From assembly GCA_036268995.1 (NCBI GenBank), contig DATATB010000055.1:1-22943 (forward strand): 22,943 bases of DNA. Reading direction: 5' to 3'. Shown here piece by piece: positions 15,771 through 22,943 of the stretch (position 1 is the stretch's first letter; the number at the start of each line of letters is the position of its first letter). The stretch comes from DATATB01 sp036268995. Its GTDB lineage: Bacteria; Planctomycetota; Planctomycetia; Pirellulales; PNKZ01. A program made the translations under genes and the position numbers. The notes under the pieces are model-generated. The model had not been told where the DNA came from. It was given only the letters and a program-made list of their open reading frames with translations, and ran no database searches.

Positions 15771-18257
15771 CTACGCGAAAGTGATGAAAACGATGCCGTA
15801 ACCGACGTCACCTTGCGTATTGATGACGGAGTAGGAGAACGAGTCCGTCCCGGTCGCATAACCTGGCGGTGAATATTCGACCAAGCTTCCTTGGATCAGC
15901 GACACCGTTCCGATGGTGCCTTGGCTACAGGACTGAAAACTTAAAGTCGATCCGCCGGGGTCCGAACAATTGCTCAATAGGTCGATCAGAATTGACGACC
16001 CACCCGAGGTGGAGACCGAGATGGGGCCTGCTGTTGGCGCTGTGTCGTCGACTTGGACCGTCGTCGTTCCGCCTACCTCGTTGCCATGCCCGTCGTTGAC
16101 TGAGAAGGAGATAGTATCGCTGCCCACTGCTGTAGGAGTGTACTCAATGGTGCCCGGCCCTACTTGGACTACGGTGCCGAGATTAGCTGTCCCGACGGCG
16201 TCAACCGTCAAAGCATATCCCTGAGGGTCGGAAGAATTCGCCAGCAGGTCGATTGTTATCGGCGACCCAATCGTCGTTGTCGCGCTAACAGATCCAACAT
16301 TCGGCGGCGCAACTCCGGTTGAACCCGTCCCGGTGCCAGTGGATCCTGTACCTTGGCTTGTGGAGCCCATGCCGGTCGAGCCCATGCCGGTCGAGCCAGT
16401 GCCGGTCGAGCCAGTGCCGGTTGAACCCATACCGGTTGAGCCGGTGCCAGTTGAGCCGATACCAGTTGAGCCGATGCCGGTTGAGCCCGTGCCCGTGGAG
16501 CCGATACCGGTTGAGCCGATACCGGTTGAGCCCGTACCGGTTGAGCCCATACCGGTCGAGCCCATACCGGTCGAGCCGGTGCCCGTGGAGCCCATGCCGG
16601 TTGAACCCATACCGGTTGAACCCATACCGGTTGAACCCATACCGGTTGAACCCATACCGGTTGAACCAGTGCCCGTGGAACCAGTGCCCGTGGAACCCAT
16701 ACCGGTTGAGCCCGTGCCCGTGGAGCCCATGCCGGTTGAACCCATACCGGTTGAGCCCGTGCCCGTGGAGCCGGTGCCGGTTGAGCCGATACCGGTTGAG
16801 CCCGTACCGGTTGAGCCCATACCGGTCGAGCCGGTGCCCGTGGAGCCCATGCCGGTTGAACCCATACCGGTTGAACCCATACCGGTTGAACCAGTGCCCG
16901 TGGAACCCGTGCCCGTGGAACCCATACCGGTGGAGCCCGTGCCCGTGGAACCCATACCGGTAGAGCCCGCGCCGGTGGAGCCCATGCCAGTGGAGCCAGT
17001 GGATCCCTCACCGACCGAACCACTGGAACCTGAACTGCCCGACCCAAGTCCGGACCGATCAATGGTATCGATCCATGTCCCTGCCTCATCTGACACGTCT
17101 CCGCTGCTATCGATGGCAACGGCTGTCGCAGTTCCATAGTAATCCAATGTTGGCAACGTAATACCAAAGCTGCCGTCGGCGCCAACGGGAATTGGAGCCA
17201 GCCCGGATAGCACTCCGCCGAACTCTACGACGCATGAGGAAGGATCCGGGGCACATATAGTTCCGGAGACATTAAAGAGGGAACCATACTGGGTGAACCC
17301 AAAATCTGTGATTTCCGGCGCGCTCGCATCGTCAGATGAGCCTGTGCCAGTTGAGCCCGTGCCAGTGGAGCCTGTACCAGCGCCGGTGGCGCCCGTGCCG
17401 GTGCCCGTGGAGCCCACACCGGTTGAGCCAGTGCCAGTGGAGCCGATACCCGTGGAGCCCATACCGGTTGAACCCATACCGGTTGAACCCATACCGGTTG
17501 AGCCCGTGCCCGTGGAGCCGGTGCCAGTTGAGCCGATACCGGTTGAGCCCATACCGGTCGAGCCGGTGCCCGTGGAGCCCATGCCGGTTGAGCCCATACC
17601 GGTTGAGCCCGTGCCCGTGGAGCCGATACCGGTTGAACCCGTGCCGGCAGGAGTCTCGGAATCCTGCGGGGAATCATCGCCGTCGCTGGAGTCGGAGCCT
17701 GAATCCGCCGCCGTTAGATCGGGTGTAGGGGTAATTCCACCGCTGTTATCCGGTGATGCCACACTGATGCCGCTGGACTGGGGATTGCTGCTGGTGCCAT
17801 TGGGGCTGTTGTTCAAATCAAGGCTGATACCGGCGTCACTTTCGGAAATGAGATTTCCATTTTGGTCAAATTCAAGAGCCCGTGCCGTAATCGTCAATGA
17901 CGACAACGATTGGATCGCTTGATCGTTTGCGTTCACCTTGAATGAAAAGGACTGTCCCGGCGATTGGATGGGAATGCCCATGTCCGTTTGCCCATCATTC
18001 GTACTGATGTCGACTTCGACGCTTCCTTGCGAAAAGTCACCGTTGACCACGCCGGTGATGATCTGCTCAGTCGACTGCAAAGAGATCAACGGCTCCTGAA
18101 TGCCAACCGCCAGCGACAGGCCACTGAGCGAGACAGTAGGCGTCTTTTTGGCTTCCAATGGTTCGAACATCAGTTGCCGTTTGCTTTGACGACTACGAGG
18201 ACGATCGGCGATAAGCGCGCGCAGCGTCGCTACGCCCCAACGAATGAAACGTGCCAT
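15771..18257 (-). CDS. Mucin-like GSTGx-repeat surface protein with cadherin-like domains
   Basis: This 828-residue protein is probably exported. Its N-terminus carries basic residues and LMFEPLEAKK, resembling the FEPLE(D)R..LL motif at the start of many planctomycete extracellular proteins. The parts are: a beta-rich domain (about 35-180), an acidic Ser/Asp linker, a first GSTGx array (about 203-306), a globular domain (about 307-420, DASAPEITDFGFTQYG...), a second, longer array (about 421-632), and two cadherin/Ig-like domains (about 645-735 and 737-828) with ITIDLLANSSDP and ILIDLLSNCSDP. The arrays are about 60 pentapeptides with M, T, I, V or A at the fifth position and are dense in possible O-glycosylation sites. 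The ATG at 18257 has AAGGG 9 bases upstream. The modifying-enzyme candidate follows after 16 bases, and the kinase precedes it by 158. Confidence 0.82.
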   Translation of the reverse strand: MARFIRWGVATLRALIADRPRSRQSKRQLMFEPLEAKKTPTVSLSGLSLAVGIQEPLISLQSTEQIITGVVNGDFSQGSVEVDISTNDGQTDMGIPIQSPGQSFSFKVNANDQAIQSLSSLTITARALEFDQNGNLISESDAGISLDLNNSPNGTSSNPQSSGISVASPDNSGGITPTPDLTAADSGSDSSDGDDSPQDSETPAGTGSTGIGSTGTGSTGMGSTGMGSTGTGSTGMGSTGIGSTGTGSTGTGSTGMGSTGMGSTGMGSTGIGSTGTGSTGVGSTGTGTGATGAGTGSTGTGSTGTGSSDDASAPEITDFGFTQYGSLFNVSGTICAPDPSSCVVEFGGVLSGLAPIPVGADGSFGITLPTLDYYGTATAVAIDSSGDVSDEAGTWIDTIDRSGLGSGSSGSSGSVGEGSTGSTGMGSTGAGSTGMGSTGTGSTGMGSTGTGSTGTGSTGMGSTGMGSTGMGSTGTGSTGMGSTGTGSTGIGSTGTGSTGTGSTGMGSTGMGSTGTGSTGMGSTGTGSTGTGSTGMGSTGMGSTGMGSTGMGSTGMGSTGTGSTGMGSTGMGSTGTGSTGIGSTGIGSTGTGSTGIGSTGIGSTGTGSTGMGSTGTGSTGTGSTGMGSTGMGSTSQGTGSTGTGTGSTGVAPPNVGSVSATTTIGSPITIDLLANSSDPQGYALTVDAVGTANLGTVVQVGPGTIEYTPTAVGSDTISFSVNDGHGNEVGGTTTVQVDDTAPTAGPISVSTSGGSSILIDLLSNCSDPGGSTLSFQSCSQGTIGTVSLIQGSLVEYSPPGYATGTDSFSYSVINTQGDVGYGIVFITFA
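16360..16995 (-). repeat. 15-bp coding repeat, about 42 copies
   Basis: A 15-bp unit (plus-strand form CCCATACCGGTTGAA and variants) encodes GSTG plus a variable residue on the minus strand. Units vary in the fifth codon and at third positions (GTTGAA, GTTGAG, GTCGAG, GTGGAG) but hold phase. Higher-order blocks recur, for example around 16580-16660 and 16840-16910, which suggests duplication of multi-unit segments. Confidence 0.92.
17338..17649 (-). repeat. 15-bp coding repeat, about 20 copies
   Basis: This is a second array of the same GSTGx unit, separated from the first by a non-repetitive domain of about 115 codons. One edge is irregular (GTGTGATGAGTGSTG), a sign of older, decayed units. 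Confidence 0.9.
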
Positions 18258-18415
18258 GATTTGCGCCCTTACGCGATTTGTGAGAAGAGGCAAGCAATGT
18301 GGTGACCGCCAAAGGGCGGAACTACTTGCTCAATCGCGAAAAGGGCCGGGCAGGCGGACAAGAAATTCTGACAGAAACTTCGGAACGTCCGAGTCGAAGC
18401 ACCGCGGCAACAGGC
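18258..18415 (-). other. Spacer between kinase and repeat-protein genes
   Basis: These 158 bases hold a small hairpin (CCGCC at 18306-18310 with GGCGG at 18315-18319, loop AAAG) without a T-run. A separate promoter for the repeat protein could lie here. None was convincing. Confidence 0.3.
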
Positions 18416-20581
18416 TTATTCAGGCGGAACGAGTGGCTGAAACAAGGGCCTTAATGTTTGGCCGCCGCCTTGCTGAAGCATGGCTTTAAGCTCAGGATGC
18501 GCTATTAGGGGCCGGAACAAGTATTCCCCCTTGAGCCATCCGGCTGGAATGCCCATTTGAAGTGCCATTTTAAGATCACCAATCACCGCGGCCACGGGCA
18601 TTTGGTCATCGCCGACGGCCGCAATGAGGCAGGCGCGCAAATAGTACAATTCGCCGCACTCGGGACGAATCTCAATTGCGCGACAGATGTCCTGCACGCC
18701 GCGTCGCGGAGTATACTTCGATCTACCTGATTCAGAGGAGCGCTGAAGATCAAGCACGGCCCGGTTGTAGTATGCGGCTTGTGGCGGATTCTTCACTGAA
18801 ACAGCCCTGTTGAACCACCGTTCGGCCTCGTCTGAGTTGTGCTCGCGCATCAGGCAATACCCAAGATTATTGGCATTACCCGCATTTGCCTGTCCAGCAG
18901 GACTCATTCCGCGAAAGCAGGCAATCGCATCGTGGTAGCGAGCCGTGCGGGCCAGGCAATATCCTTGCCCGCATAGTGATGCATCGCTAAGTGAAATCTT
19001 GGCGGCTGCTTGAAAGTCAGCCAAAGCAGCACCGATTTTGTTTCGCTGGATTCGGAGCCGACCGCGGGCGAGGAGTGCATCTTCGAAGCCTCCGTTCTCG
19101 TTGAGGGCTTGGTTCAAATGCACCGATGCCGACTCCAAATTCCCAGATGCGATTTCATTCAAAGCAAATCGATACTCGCGAACCACGGAAGGTTCTCTTT
19201 TACACCATGCATATAAGCTAGAGCCTGCCACCAACATGCTCGTCCCAGCTAAACCGATCGTTACCTTTCTGTGCCGTAGGCTCCAGCGTATCGCGCGCCG
19301 GGTAGGACCACGTTGCTGCCTGAGGAGCCGGGCTGTCTGGTCTGCCGAATCGGGGCGATCTGCGGGATCAAAAGACAGCAAATCGCGAATCAGCCCATCA
19401 AGGCCTCGGTTTACATCCCTGTTGAATCTACGAGCCGGGGAAAACGGCATTGTTTGCTTCTGCAACAGGGTTGCCGCAACGCCAATGAGTTGTTGACAAG
19501 GTTCCGGCAATTCGAATGGCCGCACACCGGTCAATAATTCATACAACACCACACCAACTGAGAAGAGATCGGCGCGCGCATCCACAGCCGATGCCTCCCC
19601 AATCTGAAATGCGGCACGAATCTGTTCCGGCGCCATGTATGGCAAAGTCCCCCCAAGCCGCGTTGGATTATTGGAACGCTCGATCGCTAAGTTGAAGTCT
19701 AACAGCATGGGTTCGCCGCGTCGGTCTATCAGGACATTTGACGGCTTCATATCAAGATGCAACACACCCTGCCGATGTGCCTCGCTTAGGCCATTGCAGA
19801 TTCCTATTGCTATACGGAGGACTGCATCGACATACGTGTCGTGCGCCGACATCGCAAATTTGTTCGCGTCACGTTCGGGAAGCATCGGGTCGGCGGCGAT
19901 AAGATGTCGGAAGCACTCAGCAATACCCGCAGGCCGCATAATTGAAGGATGTAAATCAAGCACGTCCTGAAGGGTCAGCCGTCCAAGGTATGGCATACAA
20001 ATGATTGCCAGGGTATTCTCGCCATCCGCAGCCATCGACAGAATAGGGACAATGTTCGGATGGTCGAACCGGCCGAGCATTTGAGCTTCGCGTTGAGCAG
20101 AGGTGGTGACCTTGACCGCGACGAGCCTGTCGGCGACGGCCGCCTCTCGCGCGAGATAGACGCGACCAAACCCACCGCGTCCTAATTCTTCGACAACTGT
20201 AAAGCCGAGAATTGTTTCGCCGGGCTGTGGCCACTTAGCCTCGGCGGGAGGACGAGCATCGGCTTTAGCCAAGACCGATTCGACCTCAAGAAGCCGATTC
20301 AAGGACGAACGGAGTTGCTGGAAGCGATGGCAGAAGAGTTGCCGATCGATTGCTTCGCCGCGCTCTACCCGCTGACAGTATTCCTCGTAGGCTAACTGAA
20401 CGGCGGTGAATTTATGCTGTGCCAGCTCAGGATGAAGATCCAGTTCTCGTTGCGCGTCGGCCGTTTCTCCCTCGTCCCATCTAGCAACGATTGCAGAAGC
20501 CAACCGTTGGAGACTCACGGAACAGTCGTTGGAAGCGTTTGTCGACGTGGTCTTAGCTCCTATGTCATTTATCAAGTCCAT
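18416..20581 (-). CDS. Membrane Ser/Thr protein kinase with TPR sensor
   Basis: This 721-residue Hanks-type kinase has a conserved N-terminal helical region (about 25-105), a kinase domain (about 127-420), one transmembrane helix (about 440-459, VTIGLAGTSMLVAGSSLYAW) and a C-terminal TPR region (about 470-680) probably facing outward. Visible motifs are the glycine loop GRGGFGRVY (134-142), the ATP lysine in VAVK (157), the catalytic loop HLDMKPSN (Asp277, Lys279), DFN in place of DFG (295-297) and MAPEQ (316-320). The loop is HLD rather than HRD, which makes it a non-RD kinase that may not need activation-loop phosphorylation. The ATG directly follows the TAA of the sigma gene, so the two are translationally linked. 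A sigma/kinase pair of this type usually phosphorylates and tunes the sigma factor. The sensed signal is unknown. Confidence 0.92.
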   Translation of the reverse strand: MDLINDIGAKTTSTNASNDCSVSLQRLASAIVARWDEGETADAQRELDLHPELAQHKFTAVQLAYEEYCQRVERGEAIDRQLFCHRFQQLRSSLNRLLEVESVLAKADARPPAEAKWPQPGETILGFTVVEELGRGGFGRVYLAREAAVADRLVAVKVTTSAQREAQMLGRFDHPNIVPILSMAADGENTLAIICMPYLGRLTLQDVLDLHPSIMRPAGIAECFRHLIAADPMLPERDANKFAMSAHDTYVDAVLRIAIGICNGLSEAHRQGVLHLDMKPSNVLIDRRGEPMLLDFNLAIERSNNPTRLGGTLPYMAPEQIRAAFQIGEASAVDARADLFSVGVVLYELLTGVRPFELPEPCQQLIGVAATLLQKQTMPFSPARRFNRDVNRGLDGLIRDLLSFDPADRPDSADQTARLLRQQRGPTRRAIRWSLRHRKVTIGLAGTSMLVAGSSLYAWCKREPSVVREYRFALNEIASGNLESASVHLNQALNENGGFEDALLARGRLRIQRNKIGAALADFQAAAKISLSDASLCGQGYCLARTARYHDAIACFRGMSPAGQANAGNANNLGYCLMREHNSDEAERWFNRAVSVKNPPQAAYYNRAVLDLQRSSESGRSKYTPRRGVQDICRAIEIRPECGELYYLRACLIAAVGDDQMPVAAVIGDLKMALQMGIPAGWLKGEYLFRPLIAHPELKAMLQQGGGQTLRPLFQPLVPPE

Positions 20582-21130
20582 TTACGGAGCCTCGATCATT
20601 TTAAGGAGCCGTCTTACGGTGCGGCTGCTAATGCCAAGCTCTTCAGCGATTTGGCCGTGAGTATGGCCGCTGATTCGTAAAAACAGAATTCGCTGGTGCT
20701 GCAATGGAAGCTTGGAAATCAATGCTTCCCATTGCTCATGCGCGATCGCGACTTGGCTCGGGGTTGGCGTTTTGATGTCGTACGGTAACTCGTCGACTCG
20801 CTCCTCGCGCCCCGTCTCACGCTTCTTAGTCAGCGTCTCGCGTCGAACCGCAGTAATGACCTTATTGCGGGCAACAATCGCTAGATGGGCGATCAGGTCT
20901 CTAGGGCTTTCAAACTTTTTCAGTTCTTTCAAATCGCCGAAGAAAGAAGCCCAGACCGCTTGAACAAAATCGGTTGAATCGAATCGGCGCCGCATGCCGC
21001 GGTCGAGACGACGACGAACCGCAGTCAGAACGTGCGATCCGTACTGTTGTAAAAGGATCTCGACGGCTCTCTCCGAGCCGTCGGAGGCCTGGAGGAGTAA
21101 TAGGCGAAACTCGGAAGATTCGGTTCCCAT
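20582..21130 (-). CDS. ECF-type RNA polymerase sigma factor
   Basis: This 182-residue alternative sigma factor has region 2 at about 17-98 (ERAVEILLQQYGSHVLTAVRRRL, then FDSTDFVQAVWASFFGDL) and region 4 at about 133-178. The DNA-binding helix-turn-helix is GQIAEELGISSRTVRRLL (159-176). It matches the planctomycete ECF groups encoded next to Ser/Thr kinases, which are thought to be controlled by phosphorylation rather than by an anti-sigma factor; none is encoded here. It heads the four-gene minus-strand run and likely directs its own operon. GGAG sits rather close (3 bases) before the ATG. Confidence 0.92.
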   Translation of the reverse strand: MGTESSEFRLLLLQASDGSERAVEILLQQYGSHVLTAVRRRLDRGMRRRFDSTDFVQAVWASFFGDLKELKKFESPRDLIAHLAIVARNKVITAVRRETLTKKRETGREERVDELPYDIKTPTPSQVAIAHEQWEALISKLPLQHQRILFLRISGHTHGQIAEELGISSRTVRRLLKMIEAP

Positions 21131-22289
21131 AATCTCCAGCCTTCGCTCGGAGTGATGTCAACCGATGTCCGCCTTCAGGCGCTAATCGCGATCTCCACGA
21201 TGACGCAAAAGGCGCACCTGCACCGAAGTATTTTTGGCAACTCATGGACCAGCTAGCATGCGTTGCAATGTGTTTCATAACCGGGACATAAGCAGAATTC
21301 AACCCGCCCGCCCCCCAATTGCTTTCATCTTCTGGGGGGTGGCATTGGGTTGCTTGCTGCAAGAAAAGTGCACTTTGAGCGGTTCGATGACCGGCATATA
21401 TGTTTGCGAGGCGCCAAACGCTAGCTTCTCGGGCCGGACCAGCTAGCCTCATTCCTCACCGCCGGCAGCGACCTCCGTGTCGCTGATCGCGTGCCGGATC
21501 CGCGCTGGCCGCCGAGGCCGTCTCGAACAATGCCACCAAAGCGAGTTGCCAACCGTCGTCGAGACGGAGTTACGGCTTACCGAGGCAGTATCGGGCGTTG
21601 GCACGTTCCCGTCTCCGCGCCAGTGCCGGTGGGCAGATCGCGCGAGATGCCTTGCACATAGCTTCAGGCCTGTCGCTGCATAAGGCCTTGCGTCGGACGA
21701 AGGAATCGGTCCAGGCTCGCGACAATCATGCTATCGCCCGTTGTGCAGTAACGAACATGTCGCCACCGGTCTTGATATTGGAATCGAGGCCCTCGCCCTT
21801 GACCACGAGCCAATGTCCAACTCATAGCGTCCGGTTCCTGCACGGAGCGTTACCGTGCATCTGCAAACGGCGCTTCATCCTGTTCGCCAACTGCGACTTG
21901 CAATTCGATGCCAACCACGCCTGAAACGCTGGCTCGGGCTGTATGCAATTCGCCAGCTAGCGCCGCGGGCCAAAATTGCCAATCCATGCAAACCACTGCC
22001 CAGCGCTTTTTGCGCGGCCGAGGTGCGATCCACCGACGCGCGCAAGGGGGCCACGACCGCTCGTCATAACAGTCGGTGGTCGCCTGCCTGCAAGTCGCCG
22101 TTCTCGGCTCTCCGTCGGGAGCTGCCGCGCAACGGGCACAGCAGGCATGGCGGTAAGGATCCGGCAGGCCCGTCCGCTCGGAACATACGCCCCCGGGCCG
22201 TGCCGTCCGCCCGCAGGAGGTCAATGCTGCCATCGCCACTGAAAATGGAGCCGGCCACTGCACAGTCCGGAATCATTTACGGCCCAGCT
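21131..22289. other. Long region without a confident gene
   Basis: This region contains the upstream sequence of the sigma operon. CCCCCCA (21311-21317) and TGGGGGG (21333-21339) form a possible hairpin with a 15-base loop. Overlapping frames on both strands, GC-rich and low in structure, occupy 21477-22280. None has a recognisable domain or ribosome site, so this is probably decayed coding sequence. Confidence 0.4.
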
Positions 22290-22790
22290 TCATGCTGCTA
22301 CCCGCGAGCATCTTCCGCATCCGCCGGCGAAAGCGATCGGAAGAGCAATCGGCGCCGCGGCGAACGGGGGTCGCCACCGGCTCCAATCCACGCGGCGAAC
22401 CGGATTTTGCTACAGCCGCGCTTACCGGCGCCTCCATTTTTTCAGCGGCTGTGGGCACGCCGGTTACGAGCTGCTCGATCCGCTCGCGTGAAGGGTCCCG
22501 CAGCAACGCCAAGTTCCACGGCCTGCTGTTGATCCAGGGTTAGTTCTGCGCACGGGGTTCGCCGCAGGAGCCGGCCACAAATACTAAACTGCGGGCGGTT
22601 CCCAGCACGTAGTAAAGAACCGCCGCTTCCCGCCGCATGGCCCAACCGTGCAGCTCGGCAAGCGAGGGAGGGCGAAGTCCGCCGCCGATTGATAGCCGAT
22701 AGGCAAGGCTTCCGTGTCGCCACCAGCACTAGCCCAACTTCCCCAACGTTTGACGTAAGTGCTTGCGCCGCAATGCGCGACTGGTCGATT
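22290..22790 (-). pseudogene. Frameshifted gene remnant of unknown family
   Basis: Protein-like text moves between minus-strand frames. It reads IDQSRIAAQALTSNVGEVGL (near 22790), then GGLRPPSLAELHGWAMRREA with VLYYVLGTARSLVFVAG (about 22685-22560). It then shifts to ELTLDQQQAVELGV (about 22545-22505) and to RDPSRERIEQLVTGVPTAAE (about 22490-22430). The shifts indicate a dead gene. The VLYYVLGTARSLVFVAG strand vaguely recalls the segment before CHAT domains, but I cannot confirm that. Confidence 0.4.
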
Positions 22791-22796
22791 TTTCCA

Positions 22797-22943
22797 CTAC
22801 AACTCGGTCGTGCGCAGGCGGCCGGGCAGTTTTAAGCCGAGCCGCTGAAGCAGGATTTTCTGGTGCGGGCTGGGCTGGGTCACGCAGCGCGTGCGGATCT
22901 CCTGCCCGTCTTTGGTCGGCAGCACGACATCGACCACACGCAG
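22797..22943 (-). CDS. C-terminal end of a DDE transposase, cut by the window edge
   Basis: The last 48 codons of a minus-strand gene enter from the right edge and end at TAG (22797-22799): LRVVDVVLPTKDGQEIRTRC, then VTQPSPHQKILLQRLGLKLP. The HQKILLQRLGLKLP ending is typical of a group of planctomycete IS4/IS1634-like transposases. The catalytic part lies outside the window, so the family call is tentative. Confidence 0.5.
   Translation of the reverse strand: MRVVDVVLPTKDGQEIRTRCVTQPSPHQKILLQRLGLKLPGRLRTTEL

Noticed and set aside
16360..17649. CRISPR array
   Set aside because: The units are contiguous 15-bp coding repeats with no unique spacers.
16333..17922. Long plus-strand open frames of PVEP-type repeats (16333-17139 and 17293-17922)
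   Set aside because: They are the antisense of the GSTGx arrays. A stop-free 15-bp repeat leaves several frames open on both strands. Only the minus frame has flanking domains and a ribosome site.
21311..21339. Hairpin CCCCCCA/TGGGGGG as a terminator
   Set aside because: The loop is long, there is no T-run on either strand, and no confident gene ends nearby.
21850..22532. Overlapping frames of 137 codons (-) and 225 codons (+)
   Set aside because: Neither shows a domain, a credible start or protein-like composition. They look like GC-driven open frames in decayed sequence.

Overview
The window looks like an accessory stretch of a planctomycete chromosome, probably from the Pirellulales/Gemmatales side. 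This rests on content, because no rRNA or core marker is present. The pointers are a planctomycete-style ECF sigma factor directly followed by a TPR-bearing membrane Ser/Thr kinase, a large protein opening with an FEPLE-type N-terminal motif, CHAT proteins with kinesin-light-chain-like TPRs, high GC, and dense insertion sequences and gene fragments.

Layout. (1) 2-2892: a complete IS21-family element (istA, istB) with matching ends. Its two proteins carry in-frame copies of a motif resembling the element's own terminal repeats. (2) 2893-3436: no supportable gene, apart from a possible 24-codon gene tail cut by the IS. (3) 3437-4457 (-): a decayed CHAT-protein gene. (4) 4673-8074 (+): an intact 1133-aa secreted TPR-CHAT protein with ten 42-residue repeats and a His/Cys dyad. 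(5) 8134-11546: a mosaic holding a broken transposase (-), a central fragment of a tyrosine recombinase (+), an intact ISAs1-family element with 16-bp inverted repeats and a 9-bp target duplication, and a full-length copy of the same recombinase (+). (6) 11547-13729: a WYL-type transcription regulator (-), a 90-aa hypothetical protein with a strong Shine-Dalgarno sequence (+), and otherwise unassigned sequence. (7) 21130 down to 13730 (-): a four-gene run of ECF sigma factor, Ser/Thr kinase, a mucin-like GSTGx-repeat surface protein, and a GT25 glycosyltransferase fused to two sulfotransferase-like domains. (8) 21131-22943: no confident gene until a frameshifted remnant at about 22290-22790 (-) and the C-terminal end of a DDE transposase at the right edge (-).

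The most interesting unit is the minus-strand run. The sigma stop and the kinase start abut (TAA then ATG), and 16 bases separate the repeat protein from the glycosyltransferase/sulfotransferase. I infer a regulated cassette in which the sigma factor and kinase control a Ser/Thr-rich extracellular protein, and the last gene product glycosylates and sulfates it or a related surface glycan. The domain calls come from recognisable motifs. The substrate relationship is inference from gene order and composition.

The plus-strand CHAT protein and its ruined paralogue suggest that this locus once held more than one CHAT gene. The IS elements and duplicated recombinase fragments explain much of the gene debris between the two intact modules.
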